Origin: Xanthomonas sp. 10-10 | Lineage (GTDB): Bacteria > Pseudomonadota > Gammaproteobacteria > Xanthomonadales > Xanthomonadaceae | DNA length: 64,000 bases | NCBI RefSeq assembly: GCF_040182365.1 | Contig: NZ_CP144460.1 | Coordinates: forward strand, 4,340,001-4,404,000 | Reading direction: 5' to 3' | Shown: positions 25,905 to 36,556 of the stretch, one piece after another | How positions within the stretch are numbered: position 1 is the stretch's first letter | Layout: every line of letters starts with the position of its first letter | The notes under the pieces: generated by a model | Seen by the model: only the letters and a program-made list of their open reading frames with translations | Databases searched by the model: none | Told to the model about the DNA's origin: nothing | Program-made: the position numbers and the translations under genes

Positions 25905-26801
25905 ATGGATACCCTCGATGCGATGCGCGTGTTCACGGCGGTGGCCGAACGCAGCGGCTTCAGTGCCGCAGCCGATGCGCTGGGCCGCTCCACCGCCAAC
26001 GTCACCCGCCAGGTGGCCGCGCTCGAACAACGCCTGGGCACGCGCCTGCTCAACCGCACCACGCGGCGGGTCAGCCTGACCAGCGCCGGCACCGCGTATT
26101 ACCAGCGGTGTCTGCAGCTACTGGCCGATCTGGACGACCTGGAAGCCACCATCGGGGCGCAGGCGCTGGAGCCGTCCGGGCTGCTGCGGGTCAATGCACC
26201 GGTGAGCTACGGGATCGAGCGGCTTGGGGCGCTGCTGCCCGGCTTTCGCGCACGCTACCCGCAGGTGGACCTGGACCTGTCGTTATCCGATCGCCTGGTC
26301 GACATGGTCGAAGAGGGCTTCGATGTCGCCATCCGCATCACCCGCCAGCCGGCGCCGATGCTGATCGCGCGGCAACTGGGCAAGGTACGGCTGCTGACCT
26401 GCGCATCGCCCGCCTATCTGGCGCGCGCCGGCACGCCGAAGCACCCGTCCGATCTGGCCGGTCACGAATGCCTGCTCTACCACTATTCGCCCAGCGGCGA
26501 CGAGGTGCGCTTCCACGGGCCGGACGGCGATGTCGAGGTACGCATCCACGGCGGGCTGCGCGCCAACAACGGGCATGTGCTCAATGCGGCAGCGTTGGCC
26601 GGCCAGGGCATCGTGATACAACCGGACTTCCTGGCCGATGCGCATATCGCCAGCGGCCGCCTGCTGCGCATCCTGCCCGAGTACGAACTCGGCGAGATCG
26701 GCATCTTCGCGGTATACGCCAGCCGCAGCCATCTGGCGCCGAAGGTGCGCAGCTTCATCGACTACCTGCTCGAATGTCTGGCCGGGCCGGCGGCCGGCTA
26801 A
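25905..26801 (+). CDS. LysR-family transcriptional regulator
   Basis: The 298-residue regulator has the typical N-terminal winged helix-turn-helix (FTAVAERSGFSAAADALGRS, then TTRRVSLTSAG near 50) and a C-terminal substrate-binding domain (about 90-290). It resembles the large group that controls divergent quinone reductase, aldo/keto reductase or DoxX genes. Its divergent neighbours are doxX and the extradiol dioxygenase gene; a flavodoxin-like reductase gene follows 235 bases downstream. The inducer is unknown. Confidence 0.93.
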   Translation: MDTLDAMRVFTAVAERSGFSAAADALGRSTANVTRQVAALEQRLGTRLLNRTTRRVSLTSAGTAYYQRCLQLLADLDDLEATIGAQALEPSGLLRVNAPVSYGIERLGALLPGFRARYPQVDLDLSLSDRLVDMVEEGFDVAIRITRQPAPMLIARQLGKVRLLTCASPAYLARAGTPKHPSDLAGHECLLYHYSPSGDEVRFHGPDGDVEVRIHGGLRANNGHVLNAAALAGQGIVIQPDFLADAHIASGRLLRILPEYELGEIGIFAVYASRSHLAPKVRSFIDYLLECLAGPAAG

Positions 26802-27036
26802 ACGCATTGGCAATATGCGGCAGCAGCCGTCAGTGGGGGTGCAGGGCGCGCTCGGCAGCGGAATGTGCGGGCGATCCCTGGTGCACCAACTGCACAGCCG
26901 CGCCCGTCTGGTGGCTATGCGGTCGGTGCATTGGTCACCCCCAAGCGGCCCCGGCAACAGTTCGTCCCGCACGTGGTCATTCATCTGTCGCGGCCGGTGT
27001 GCGCACAATCGGGCTCCCCCTTCAGCAGGAGCGTCC

Positions 27037-27606
27037 ATGAGCAAGATCGCCATCGTGTATTTCAGCGGCTACGGCCACACCGTCAAGCAGGCCGAAGCCG
27101 TGCATGCAGGGGCCGCCAGTGTCGGCGAGGCCACGCTGTACCGCATCGACCAGGACGGCAACCTGCCCGACGACGCCTGGGAGGCGATCGGCGCCGCCGA
27201 CGCGATCATCTACGGCAGCCCCACCTACATGGGCGGGCCGGCCTGGCAGTTCAAGAAGTTTGCCGATGCCAGCTCCAAGCCGTGGTTTGCGCAGGCATGG
27301 AAGGACAAGGTCGCCGCCGGCTTTACCAATTCCGCGTCGGTGAATGGCGACAAATACGCCACCATCCAGTATTTCTGGACCTTGTCGCAGCAGCACGGGC
27401 AGGTCTGGATCGGCACCGGTCTGCCGCCGTCCAATACCAAGGCGCACGGGCCGCAGGACGTCAACTGGACCGCCGGCTGGGGCGGCGCGCTGGCGATCTC
27501 GCCGTCGGACGCATCGCCGGAAGAAGCCCCGCGCAGTGGCGATCTTGAAACCGCCAGGCTGCTCGGCAAGCGCGTGGCCGAGTTCGCCAGCAAGCTCAAG
27601 GCCTGA
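27037..27606 (+). CDS. Flavodoxin-like NAD(P)H:quinone oxidoreductase (WrbA-like)
   Basis: The 189-residue protein has the flavodoxin fold: [15 protein letters not shown] binds the FMN phosphate near residue 8, and [20 protein letters not shown] near 55 is the WrbA-like loop. Members reduce quinones by two electrons, which limits oxidative damage. The ATG at 27037 has AGGAG upstream. A strong hairpin follows the stop codon and separates it from the aldo/keto reductase. The downstream gene and the LysR-type gene upstream suggest a small redox cluster. Confidence 0.92.
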   Translation: MSKIAIVYFSGYGHTVKQAEAVHAGAASVGEATLYRIDQDGNLPDDAWEAIGAADAIIYGSPTYMGGPAWQFKKFADASSKPWFAQAWKDKVAAGFTNSASVNGDKYATIQYFWTLSQQHGQVWIGTGLPPSNTKAHGPQDVNWTAGWGGALAISPSDASPEEAPRSGDLETARLLGKRVAEFASKLKA

Positions 27607-27621
27607 TCGAAGCGCACCCCA

Positions 27622-27664
27622 ACCCGCGCAGATCGGCAGCCTTGGCCTGCCGATCTGCGCGGGT
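27622..27664 (+). terminator. Strong hairpin after quinone reductase
   Basis: An 18-base perfect stem pairs 27622-27639 with 27647-27664 around the loop CCTTGGC, 15 bases after the stop codon. No T-run follows, so it may block exonucleases or act as a Rho-assisted terminator. The CGCGCAGATCGGCAG part of the arm also occurs at 19373-19387. Confidence 0.6.
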
Positions 27665-27746
27665 GGTGCGTGATGGCATGGGCCACATCGCGCTAACGCG
27701 CGCCACGCCATTCTCCCCGCCTACCTCGCTGCACGGAGCCCCCACC

Positions 27747-28742
<996 letters not shown>

Positions 28743-28752
28743 GCGGTGACCG

Positions 28753-28780
28753 CGTGGCCGCAGCGCACGCTGCGGCTACG
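28753..28780 (+). terminator. Hairpin after aldo/keto reductase
   Basis: Arms 28753-28764 and 28769-28780 pair over 12 bases with one G-U position and a 4-base loop, 11 bases after the stop codon. There is no T-run, so a function as terminator is only likely. Confidence 0.5.
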
Positions 28781-28976
28781 CGCTGGCTAGCGAAAGCATG
28801 CTTGCATAGTGATGCCCCCGAAGATTTGGAGCGGCAGACATGCGTGCATCGCCCCGACAGGAGCCTCCGGCCGAGCACGGCGTGAGCGTGCCGGCTGCAT
28901 GCACTCACGCCCCCGCATCGCGGCTGCTTGCACACTCGGCGCACCATCGCTCATCCCGTGCCCACACCACGCTCCC

Positions 28977-29672
28977 ATGCTGTCTTTCGTGATTCCCGCC
29001 CATGACGAGGCTGCGCTGATCGGCCAGACGCTGCAGTGCCTGCACGCCTGTGCGCAGGCAATGCAGCTGGACTACGAAGCGATCGTGGTGGCCGATGCCT
29101 GCGAGGACGCCACCGCACGCATTGCGCGCGACAACGGCGCACAGGTACTGGAAGTACAGCTGCGGCATATCGCCGCCACCCGCAACGCCGGCGCGCAAGC
29201 CGCACGCGGCGAGCGCCTGCTGTTTCTGGATGCCGACACCCTGATCAACCCGCAGGTCGTCGGCGCCGCACTGGCCGCGCTGGATGCCGGCGCGGTGGGA
29301 GGTGGTGCGCAAGTACATCTGCAGGGCGAGCGGGTGTGGTTCGAACGTGCAGCGCAGGCCGCATTCGGCTGGTTTTTCCGCGTCGCCGGCATCGCGCCAG
29401 GGTGCTTTCTGTTCTGCACGCGCGTGGCCTTCGTCAGTGCAGGCGGCTTCGATACGCAGTACTACGCTGGCGAAGACGTCGCCTTGAGCCGCGCGCTGGC
29501 ACGCTGCGGGCGCTTCGTGATCCTGCGCCAGACCGTCCACACCTCCGACCGCAAGCTGCGCAGTTTTTCCAAGCGCGAGCACCTGGGCCTGCTGTTGCGA
29601 TTTGTGTGGCGCGGGCGCCGCATGCTGCAGACCCGCGATGCGCTGGGCTTCTGGTATCAGCGACGGCGCTGA
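28977..29672 (+). CDS. Family 2 glycosyltransferase
   Basis: The 231-residue protein has a GT-A fold start (MLSFVIPAHDEAALIGQTL) and the metal-binding DxD in LLFLDADT near residue 83. An acidic catalytic region, YYAGEDVALSRALARCG, lies near residue 165. It is short and has no membrane helices beyond one weak hydrophobic segment (AAFGWFFRVAGIAPGCFLF). The ATG at 28977 is preferred because it opens the domain; the frame is open upstream. The acceptor and donor sugar are unknown. It precedes the M13 peptidase gene by 114 bases. Confidence 0.88.
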   Translation: MLSFVIPAHDEAALIGQTLQCLHACAQAMQLDYEAIVVADACEDATARIARDNGAQVLEVQLRHIAATRNAGAQAARGERLLFLDADTLINPQVVGAALAALDAGAVGGGAQVHLQGERVWFERAAQAAFGWFFRVAGIAPGCFLFCTRVAFVSAGGFDTQYYAGEDVALSRALARCGRFVILRQTVHTSDRKLRSFSKREHLGLLLRFVWRGRRMLQTRDALGFWYQRRR

Positions 29673-29786
29673 ACCGAGCGTGTCCGCAGCGCGCCAGGAG
29701 GCGGCGACACCTGCCCTCAAACCGGGACGTGGCTGCACATGCCACTTACACTGCGGTCCTTGTTCCTGGTTTCCGAGTTGCGCCGC

Positions 29787-31892
29787 ATGGCTTCCTTGCA
29801 CCGCCCTGTCCTGATCGCTGCCATGGCTGCCGCGGCATTGACCACCGCAGCCTGTCACCGCGATGGCGTGGCGCCGGCGGCCGACACGCGCACCACCCCC
29901 GCCCCCAGCACGCCCAAGCTGGGTGATTTCGGCTTCGATATGGCGGGCATGGATCGCAGCGTGGCGCCGGGCGAGGACTTCTTCAGTTATGCCAGCGGCA
30001 ACTGGGTCAAGACCACGCAGATTCCCGACGACCGCTCCAGCTTCAACAGCTTCGTCAGCATCGCCATCGACACCGAGCGCCACAGCCGCGACATCATCGA
30101 AGGCGCTGCGGCCAACGACCGCGTCACCGGCGAAGACAAGCAGATCGGCGACTATTACGCCGCCTACATGGACGAAGCCAGTATCGAGACCAAGGGCGTG
30201 CGGCCGGTGCAGCCGGAGCTCGACGCCATTGCGCAGCTGGAAGACAAGCAGGCGCTGGCACGCACCCTGGGCGGGCAGCTACGCGCCGATGTGGACCTGC
30301 TCAACTCGACGAATTTCTACACCGACCGTCTGTTCGGCCTGTGGGTGTCGCAGGATCTGCACAACCCCGACCGCTACGCGCCGTACCTGGTGCAAGGCGG
30401 CCTGGGCATGCCCGAGCGCAGCTTCTACCTGGACGGCGGGCGCATGGCGCAGCTGCGCGAGGCCTACCGCGCCCACATCGTCAAGGTGCTGGACCTGGCC
30501 GGCATCGACGATGCCCAGGCCAAGGCCGAGCGCATCCTTGCCCTGGAAGTGGCCATCGCGCGCGTACACGCCACGCCCGAGCAGACCAACAATGTGCAGG
30601 CGGGCGCAAATGCCTGGAAACAGGCCGATTTCGCACGTAATGCGCCGGGCCTGGAGTGGGCGCTGTTCTTCGACGCCGCCGGCCTGAGGGCGCAGCAGGA
30701 CTTCATCGTCTGGCAGCCGCAGGCCGTACGCGGGCTGTCGGCGCTGGTGAAATCCGAACCGCTTCAGACCTGGAAGGACTATCTGCGTTTCCGCGCGCTG
30801 GATCGTGCATCGCCGTATCTGTCCAAGGCGTTTGCCGATGAGCGGTTTGCGTTCTACGGCACTACGCTGGAAGGCACACCGCAGCAACGCCAGCGCTGGA
30901 AGCGCGGAATCGACGCGACCAACGCCGCCTTGGGCGAAGCGGTGGGCAAGCGCTACGTGCAGAAATATGTCAGCGCGCAGACCAAGGCCCGCGCCGAAGA
31001 GATGGTCAAGAATCTGATCACCGCATTCGGCAAGCGCATCGACGCGCTGGAGTGGATGACTCCGGAGACCAAACGGCATGCCAAGGCCAAGATCGCCGGA
31101 TTGACGGTGGCGGTGGGCTACCCGGACAGCTGGCGCGACTACAGCGCGCTCGACGTGCGTCGCGACGATCCGCTGGGCAACGTGGAACGCGCCGGTCTGT
31201 TCGAGTATCGCCGCAACATCGCCAAGCTGGGCAAGCCGGTCGATCATCGCGAGTGGTACATGTTGCCGCAGGAGGTCAATGCGCTGAATGTGCCGTTGGA
31301 AAATCGCCTGATCTTCCCCGCCGCGATCCTGCAACCGCCGTTCTTCGACCCGGCTGCCGACGATGCGGTGAACTACGGCGCGATCGGCGCGGTGATGGGG
31401 CACGAAATCAGCCACAGCTTCGACAACATGGGCGCGCTGTTCGACGAACACGGCGAGCTGCACAATTGGTGGACGCCACAGGACCTGAAGAAATTCGAGG
31501 CTGCCGGCAATGCGCTCGCAGCGCAGTTCAGTGCGTACAAGCCGTTCGACGATCTGAGCGTCAACGGCAAGCTGACGCTGGGCGAGAACATCGCCGACGT
31601 TGCCGGCCTGGCCACCGCGTACGACGCCTACCAGCTGTCGCTGCAGGGCAAGCAACCGCAGACCATCGATGGTTTCAGCCCGGACCAGCGCTTCTTCCTG
31701 GGGTTTGCGCAGGCCTGGCGCGGCAAGTACCGCGACGTCGCGCTACGCAACGCCGTGCTCACCGACGTGCACGCACCCGGACGCTTCCGCGCACAGACCG
31801 TGCGCAATCTCGATGCCTGGTATCCGGCGTTCAATGTGCAGCAGGGCGAGCTGTTGTATCTGCCGCCGGAGCAGCGGGTGCGGATCTGGTAG
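29787..31892 (+). CDS. M13-family zinc metallopeptidase lipoprotein (PepO/neprilysin-like)
   Basis: The 701-residue endopeptidase cleaves oligopeptides. It starts with a lipoprotein signal (AAALTTAAC, lipidated Cys near residue 24), so it is tethered to a membrane facing the periplasm. The zinc site is H539-E-I-S-H543 (GHEISHSFDNMG), with third ligand E600 in GENIADVAG. The C-terminus reads LLYLPPEQRVRIW as in the family. The ATG at 29787 directly precedes the signal; an upstream in-frame ATG at 29739 would add 16 residues. Confidence 0.94.
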   Translation: MASLHRPVLIAAMAAAALTTAACHRDGVAPAADTRTTPAPSTPKLGDFGFDMAGMDRSVAPGEDFFSYASGNWVKTTQIPDDRSSFNSFVSIAIDTERHSRDIIEGAAANDRVTGEDKQIGDYYAAYMDEASIETKGVRPVQPELDAIAQLEDKQALARTLGGQLRADVDLLNSTNFYTDRLFGLWVSQDLHNPDRYAPYLVQGGLGMPERSFYLDGGRMAQLREAYRAHIVKVLDLAGIDDAQAKAERILALEVAIARVHATPEQTNNVQAGANAWKQADFARNAPGLEWALFFDAAGLRAQQDFIVWQPQAVRGLSALVKSEPLQTWKDYLRFRALDRASPYLSKAFADERFAFYGTTLEGTPQQRQRWKRGIDATNAALGEAVGKRYVQKYVSAQTKARAEEMVKNLITAFGKRIDALEWMTPETKRHAKAKIAGLTVAVGYPDSWRDYSALDVRRDDPLGNVERAGLFEYRRNIAKLGKPVDHREWYMLPQEVNALNVPLENRLIFPAAILQPPFFDPAADDAVNYGAIGAVMGHEISHSFDNMGALFDEHGELHNWWTPQDLKKFEAAGNALAAQFSAYKPFDDLSVNGKLTLGENIADVAGLATAYDAYQLSLQGKQPQTIDGFSPDQRFFLGFAQAWRGKYRDVALRNAVLTDVHAPGRFRAQTVRNLDAWYPAFNVQQGELLYLPPEQRVRIW

Positions 31893-31964
31893 CTGGTGCC
31901 TGGCAGTGATGGCTGGCGCGTGTGACGCACAGCGGGATCCATGGGCTGGAGTACTTTCTCTACC

Positions 31965-32084
31965 GTACCCTCACCCCACCTCTCGCGCCGGGAGAGGGGC
32001 TTGAGAGCAGGATTTGGCGAGGGTCTCGACGCACGCAGCGGGCTGGCCCCTCTCCAGCCGTGAGAGGGCCTGGGGTGAGGGTAC
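31965..32084. repeat. 120-base palindromic (MITE-like) repeat
   Basis: The element is bounded by perfect 14-base inverted ends, GTACCCTCACCCCA (31965-31978) and TGGGGTGAGGGTAC (32071-32084). Internal inverted blocks are CTCTCGCGCCGGGAGAGG near 31981 and CCCCTCTCCAGCCGTGAGAGGG near 32047 in shortened form. No coding sequence is inside. Similar 'ACCCTCACCCCA' elements are scattered in xanthomonad genomes; spread by an external transposase is possible. Confidence 0.8.
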
Positions 32085-32148
32085 GGCCACATCGCGCACT
32101 ATTCCGCGCGCCACGCCACCGCCCTGCACACCAGGCAGGCACCCCCAC

Positions 32149-33075
32149 TCATCGCTCTCCAGGCCACTGCAGCAACATCGCCGGTGGCAACTGCATGCGC
32201 CTGCAGGCACGGGCCGATAGCCCATCGCGCAATGCGGTGCGGAACAACGGCGACAAGCTGCGCAGCAGCCGGGCCGATGCCCGTGCCTGCACGCGCTGGG
32301 TGGTGCTGCGGCCCAGCATGTCGCTGGCCCAGCCCGGCAGCAACGCAGTGCCGGCGCCGAGGAAGACGCCGCGCGACAGCCCTGCCGCAGGCACAGGCAG
32401 CTCGATGCCGGTGAGAACATCAAGCACTTCGCGCGAGCGTGCGTCCATGCGCAACTCGCCACGCAGCGACGCAAAATACGCGTCCACCGCGGCTTCGCTG
32501 GCGGGCACGTCGGCGGCGCCCAGCGCTTCGGCCACGCGTCGCGCTTCGTCGTAATAGCGGTCGGCGATCGCGCCAGGCACATCGCGGCAATAGCGCCGGC
32601 AGCCCTGCAGAAAACCGTAGGCTTCGGTCACATGCACCCAGGTCAGCAGCGCCGGATCGTTGGCTTCGTAAGGCACGCCGTCGGCGGTGTGACCACGGAT
32701 ATGCGCGTGAATGCGCCGCACGCGCGCGATCAGCTGCTCGGCTTCGGCCTGCGGCGCGTAGGTCGTGCCGGCCACGAAGTTGGTGGTGCGCCGCAGCCGG
32801 CCGACCAGGTCGGCGCGGAAGTTGGAATGGTCGTAGACCCCGGCCAGCGCGCGCGGGTGCAGCAGTTGCAGCATCAAGGCGCACAAACCGCCGGACAGCA
32901 TGCCGGGAAATTCGGAGTGCACGCGCCAGGTGACGCTGTCGGGCCCGAAGATCCCGGGGTCGCCCAGCGGCCGATCGTATTCGATGGTGCTCTGGCCACG
33001 CGGAAACGCGCCCAGCACCCAGCGGCGGATCTGTTCGGCGGCGGGGGCAGTGAGGGTACGCAGGACGGCAGACAT
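32149..33075 (-). CDS. MpaB/latex-clearing-type oxygenase (DUF2236)
   Basis: The 308-residue protein belongs to the DUF2236 family, which includes fungal MpaB and rubber oxygenase Lcp, haem-b enzymes that cleave isoprenoid chains. Conserved blocks are visible: RVHSEFPGMLSGGLCALMLQ near residue 50, HPRALAGVYDHSNFRADLVG near 72, RRTTNFVAGTTYA near 95 and LLTWVHVTEAYGFLQG near 142. The ATG at 33075 gives the family start. No signal peptide is seen. The substrate is unknown in bacteria of this group. Confidence 0.9.
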   Translation of the reverse strand: MSAVLRTLTAPAAEQIRRWVLGAFPRGQSTIEYDRPLGDPGIFGPDSVTWRVHSEFPGMLSGGLCALMLQLLHPRALAGVYDHSNFRADLVGRLRRTTNFVAGTTYAPQAEAEQLIARVRRIHAHIRGHTADGVPYEANDPALLTWVHVTEAYGFLQGCRRYCRDVPGAIADRYYDEARRVAEALGAADVPASEAAVDAYFASLRGELRMDARSREVLDVLTGIELPVPAAGLSRGVFLGAGTALLPGWASDMLGRSTTQRVQARASARLLRSLSPLFRTALRDGLSARACRRMQLPPAMLLQWPGER

Positions 33076-33657
33076 GCGGCGATGATACGGGTGCGCCTGT
33101 ACGACCATGTCAGCGCAGCTGCGGTTGGCGCAGGCGCTTCATCCGCCGATCCGCGCAGGCAGGCCACCGCGTTTCTCGCAGTCGGGCCGGCCGGCGCGTC
33201 TATGCGATCGAAGCGCCGGCAGGGCGCTGAACAATCGCCAGCGTGGAGGAGCTGAAGCGAAAGGATGCCGACACACGAATGGCACGGCGGTGGCGCCGGC
33301 GCTTCGCTGGCCGATCTCATCCGCACGGACGCCAGGGTCCAACCCATCGCCACCCAAGTCGGTCGTGCACGTGACCACCGCACTCCCAGGTGTGCAGTGC
33401 AGCAAGACTGGCCACCCGACGCACGCGCGATCTGGCGCCATCGCGCCCAAACCAGCTGAATTCAGCGTTTTGTGCACGGTTGCGCAACTTTGCGCGGCGA
33501 CAGGTTCGCATCAGGCATTGCCATGCACGGCGAAAGTGCTAGAACTAGAGCCGTCCGATATCGGCCATGCATTGCACGGCACGTCGGTCGCTCCAAGGGC
33601 CCCGGCCACCGCCGGTGCAGCAAGTCGTTCGTACCAGCCATCCGTCAGGAGCTTGTC
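33076..33657. other. Spacer without supported gene
   Basis: These 582 bases have short open frames in all phases but none with a ribosome site or recognisable protein. An AT-richer stretch around 33460-33560 is a plausible promoter zone for the membrane protein that follows. Confidence 0.4.
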
Positions 33658-34257
33658 ATGATCGCTTTGTTCCAGGGTTTAGGCCTGCTATTGCAGGACA
33701 ACGCACTCCATCGGCGCTCCTTCGACGAACAGGTCGTCTACTGGCGCGACAAGACCGACACCCAGCTCGACGAAGAACTCGACCTGCTCAAGGTGGCCAA
33801 GAAACAGTGGGTGATCGCCTCGATCATCGGCTGGCAGGCCATTTCCCTGGTACTGCTGGGCGTGATCACCCACCAGCTGTGGCAAAACGACTATCACCTG
33901 ACTTTCAGCCGGGTGGTGATCATCTTCACCTCGTGGGCGTCGATCCTGTTCGTCATGTGGTACATCGCCGACCTGTTCGACCACAGCGCCGGTTTCGAGC
34001 GGTGGTTGCGCGCCTTTAACAGCCGCGCGCGGGTGACCCCGGATGCCGACTCGGTCGAGTGCGTTGCCGACGCGCTGGACATGACGCGCCGCTACCCGGA
34101 AGTGCTGCGCTACAAGCAGGAAGTGACCTCCAGGCGCGAGCTGCGCCACGAGGACATCGTCAACATGCGCGAGATGGGCCGCTTGCGCCGCTACACCGAA
34201 CTGCTGCGCGATCTGGACCGTTTCGATGGCGCGCCACGGCTGGTGGCCAACTCCTGA
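33658..34257 (+). CDS. Hypothetical inner-membrane protein with two helices
   Basis: I do not recognise this 199-residue protein. An N-terminal charged helix (about 15-50) is followed by two membrane segments, WVIASIIGWQAISLVLLGVI (about 51-70) and VVIIFTSWASILFVMWYIADL (about 82-102), then a long charged cytoplasmic helical tail rich in arginine and glutamate (residues 105-199). The ATG at 33658 has AGGAG upstream. The gene stands alone and is closed by a hairpin. No function is assigned. Confidence 0.75.
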   Translation: MIALFQGLGLLLQDNALHRRSFDEQVVYWRDKTDTQLDEELDLLKVAKKQWVIASIIGWQAISLVLLGVITHQLWQNDYHLTFSRVVIIFTSWASILFVMWYIADLFDHSAGFERWLRAFNSRARVTPDADSVECVADALDMTRRYPEVLRYKQEVTSRRELRHEDIVNMREMGRLRRYTELLRDLDRFDGAPRLVANS

Positions 34258-34299
34258 AGCCGTGGACACGGATCACTTACCAGGATGCCCGCTTCGAAT

Positions 34300-34333
34300 G
34301 CAAACGGCCGATGGAGTTCAATCGGCCGTTTGC
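34300..34333 (+). terminator. Hairpin terminator candidate
   Basis: A perfect 13-base stem pairs GCAAACGGCCGAT (34300-34312) with ATCGGCCGTTTGC (34321-34333) around an 8-base loop, 43 bases after the membrane protein stop codon. The following bases have no strong T-run. Confidence 0.6.
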
Positions 34334-34460
34334 ATCTCAACACCGACACCTCACTCTGATCCGGACGCACGCTGGGTCCGTCGCGTCGCTGTGTCATCGC
34401 CTTGCGTGAGCCGTTTAGGCAGGAATCGAATGACGCGGCGGCGCCAGCGTGTTCGAACGA

Positions 34461-34751
34461 CTAGAACGCAATCACACGGACAGGGCCTGCAAACTCATCG
34501 GACAGAAGCTCCGCCAAGAACACCGCATCCTCCAGAGACTCGTCGGGACCATGCGCCGCTGTAAGCATGAAGTACGGTGCCGAGCCATCTCCCACGCACA
34601 GGTCATCGATCCGGTCCTCGATGCGCTCGGCATCGACGCCGACCACACCGACGTAGGTGACCCCTTCCGCGATCCAGTCGGCGACCAGGGCGGCCAGCCC
34701 TGGCTGTTCGTCGTGCAGTGAATGCAGAACGATCTTGCGCGGATTCGGCAT
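34461..34751 (-). CDS. Hypothetical 96-residue cytoplasmic protein
   Basis: I cannot name this protein. The sequence suggests a small alpha/beta fold: IVLHSLHDEQPGLAALVADW, then GVTYVGVVGVDAERIEDRID, then a C-terminal AELLSDEFAGPVRVIAF. It is acidic, lacks signal and membrane segments, and has normal codon composition for the window, which supports it being real. It lies 29 bases downstream of the APC permease on the same strand and may share its transcript. Confidence 0.7.
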   Translation of the reverse strand: MPNPRKIVLHSLHDEQPGLAALVADWIAEGVTYVGVVGVDAERIEDRIDDLCVGDGSAPYFMLTAAHGPDESLEDAVFLAELLSDEFAGPVRVIAF

Positions 34752-34780
34752 TGCGGTTTAAGCCAGCTGCGCAGCCCCAC

Positions 34781-36376
34781 TCAGGCCCGCGCAACCGCCT
34801 GTTCCACCGACGGGGTACGCCAGCCGCTGCGCACGCCCCAGATGTAGAACACCGCGCCGACTGCAGCGACCACCGCCAGGTCGGTGCCATAGCTCAGGTA
34901 GCCATGGCCGCCGAAATCGCTGCTGCCGGCCCAGGACAGCAGCGCGATCACCGGCAGGTAGCAGATCATCCAGGCCGCGCCCTTCAAGTTGCGGCGCAGG
35001 TCCGGCCAGCCCTGCTTGGCCTGGTAGTAGCAGTACACCGGCAGCGCCACGACCATCAGCAGGATGATCTCGCCGGTCAGCGGCCAGCGCGCCCAGTACA
35101 GCAGCTCGGTGGCCATCACGAAGGCCACCCCGGCCAGCACCGGCAGCGCGGCGATGCGCAGCGGGCGATGCAGCTCCGGTGCGTGGCGACGCAGCGCCAT
35201 CGCGCTGATCGGGCCGGTGAGGTAGGAAATGATCGTCGCCACCGAGATCACCGCCGCCAGCGTGCCCCAGCCGCGGAAGAAGAACAGGAACACGAACGAC
35301 ACCGCCAGGTTGAAGAACATCGCCATGCGCGGCACGCCCCAGACCGGGTGCAGCTTGCCCAGCACGGCCGGCATGGTGCCGTTCTTTTCCATGCCGTAGA
35401 CCATGCGTGCGGTGGTCGCGGTATAGGTGATGCCGGTGCCGCTGGGGCTGACGAAGGCATCGATGTACAGCAGCATCGCCAGCCAGTGCAGGTTGACGAT
35501 GATGGCCAGCTCGGCGAACGGCGAACGGAAATCGATGCCGTGCCAGCCAGCCTTGGCCAGCAGATCCGGCGGCACCGCGCCGATGTAGGCCACCTGCAGG
35601 ATCACGTAGACCACCGTGGCCAGCGCGATCGAACCCAACACCGCGAACGGAATGCTGCGGCCCGGGTTGCGCGCCTCGCCGGCCAGGTTTACCGGGCTCT
35701 GGAAGCCGTTGAAGCTGAAGACGATGCCGGCAGTGGCCACCGCGGTGAGCACCGCGGCCAGGTCGATCACGTGCGCATCGCCATGGATGCCGACGCTGAA
35801 GTTCTCGCTGTGGAAGCCGCTGGCGATCAAGGCCACGCCGGTCGCCGCCGGCACCACCAGCTTGAACACGGTGATCAGCGTATTGGAGCGCGCGAACAGC
35901 TTGACGCTCCAGAAATTGAGGAAGAAATACACCAGCACCAGCACCGCCGAGATCAGCAGGCCGGGCACCGACAATTCCCCCGCCCCGCCGGGTGCCTGCA
36001 CATACAGGCCCTGCGCCCAGGCCCATGGCCAGGACGCCATGTACTGCACCGAGGCCTCGGCTTCGACGGGAATGACCGAGACGATCGCGATCCAGTTCGC
36101 CCAGCCGGCGATGAAGCCCACCAGCGAGCCGTGCGAGTAATGGCTGTAGCGCACCATGCCGCCGGATTCGGGAAACATGGCGCCCAGCTCGGCATAGGAC
36201 AGCGCGATGGTGGTGATGATCGCCGCGCCCAGGATCCAGGCCCAGATCGCACCCGGACCTGCCAGGCCGGCTGCGCGCCAGGCGCCGAACAGCCAGCCGG
36301 AGCCAATGATCGAGCCCAGCCCGGTGAGCATGAGCGCAAAGGGGCCGACGTCGCGGCGCAACGAATGTTCGGACAT
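34781..36376 (-). CDS. APC-superfamily amino acid permease
   Basis: The 531-residue inner-membrane transporter has 12-14 hydrophobic helices. The first helix carries the unwound GLGSIIGSGWLFGAW motif that binds the amino-acid backbone, and ELGAMFPESGGMVRYSHYSH is the family's loop after helix 2. FSFNGFQSPVNLAGEARNPG (about 217-236) is the helix 6 region. It resembles aspartate/proton symporters of the YveA type more than YjeH, but the substrate is not certain. Start at the ATG 36376 fits. Confidence 0.92.
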   Translation of the reverse strand: MSEHSLRRDVGPFALMLTGLGSIIGSGWLFGAWRAAGLAGPGAIWAWILGAAIITTIALSYAELGAMFPESGGMVRYSHYSHGSLVGFIAGWANWIAIVSVIPVEAEASVQYMASWPWAWAQGLYVQAPGGAGELSVPGLLISAVLVLVYFFLNFWSVKLFARSNTLITVFKLVVPAATGVALIASGFHSENFSVGIHGDAHVIDLAAVLTAVATAGIVFSFNGFQSPVNLAGEARNPGRSIPFAVLGSIALATVVYVILQVAYIGAVPPDLLAKAGWHGIDFRSPFAELAIIVNLHWLAMLLYIDAFVSPSGTGITYTATTARMVYGMEKNGTMPAVLGKLHPVWGVPRMAMFFNLAVSFVFLFFFRGWGTLAAVISVATIISYLTGPISAMALRRHAPELHRPLRIAALPVLAGVAFVMATELLYWARWPLTGEIILLMVVALPVYCYYQAKQGWPDLRRNLKGAAWMICYLPVIALLSWAGSSDFGGHGYLSYGTDLAVVAAVGAVFYIWGVRSGWRTPSVEQAVARA

Positions 36377-36556
36377 GAGAGCCTGGCAGTGAGGGCGCCG
36401 TGAACCGGCAACAAGCCGGCAATGATCGCAGAAGCGACCGCTTGCCGTCAGTGCGTATTCAGTCTCAGCGCGACGCTACCGGGCGGCGACGCGCCTCTCG
36501 GTGCGGCTGCCGCAGATCTTCCGGCCGCCGCGATCCGCGACGACAGCGGGCATGGA

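Noticed and set aside
34718-36403. Forward open frame of 561 codons under the APC permease
   Set aside because: Shadow of the permease with low-complexity composition.
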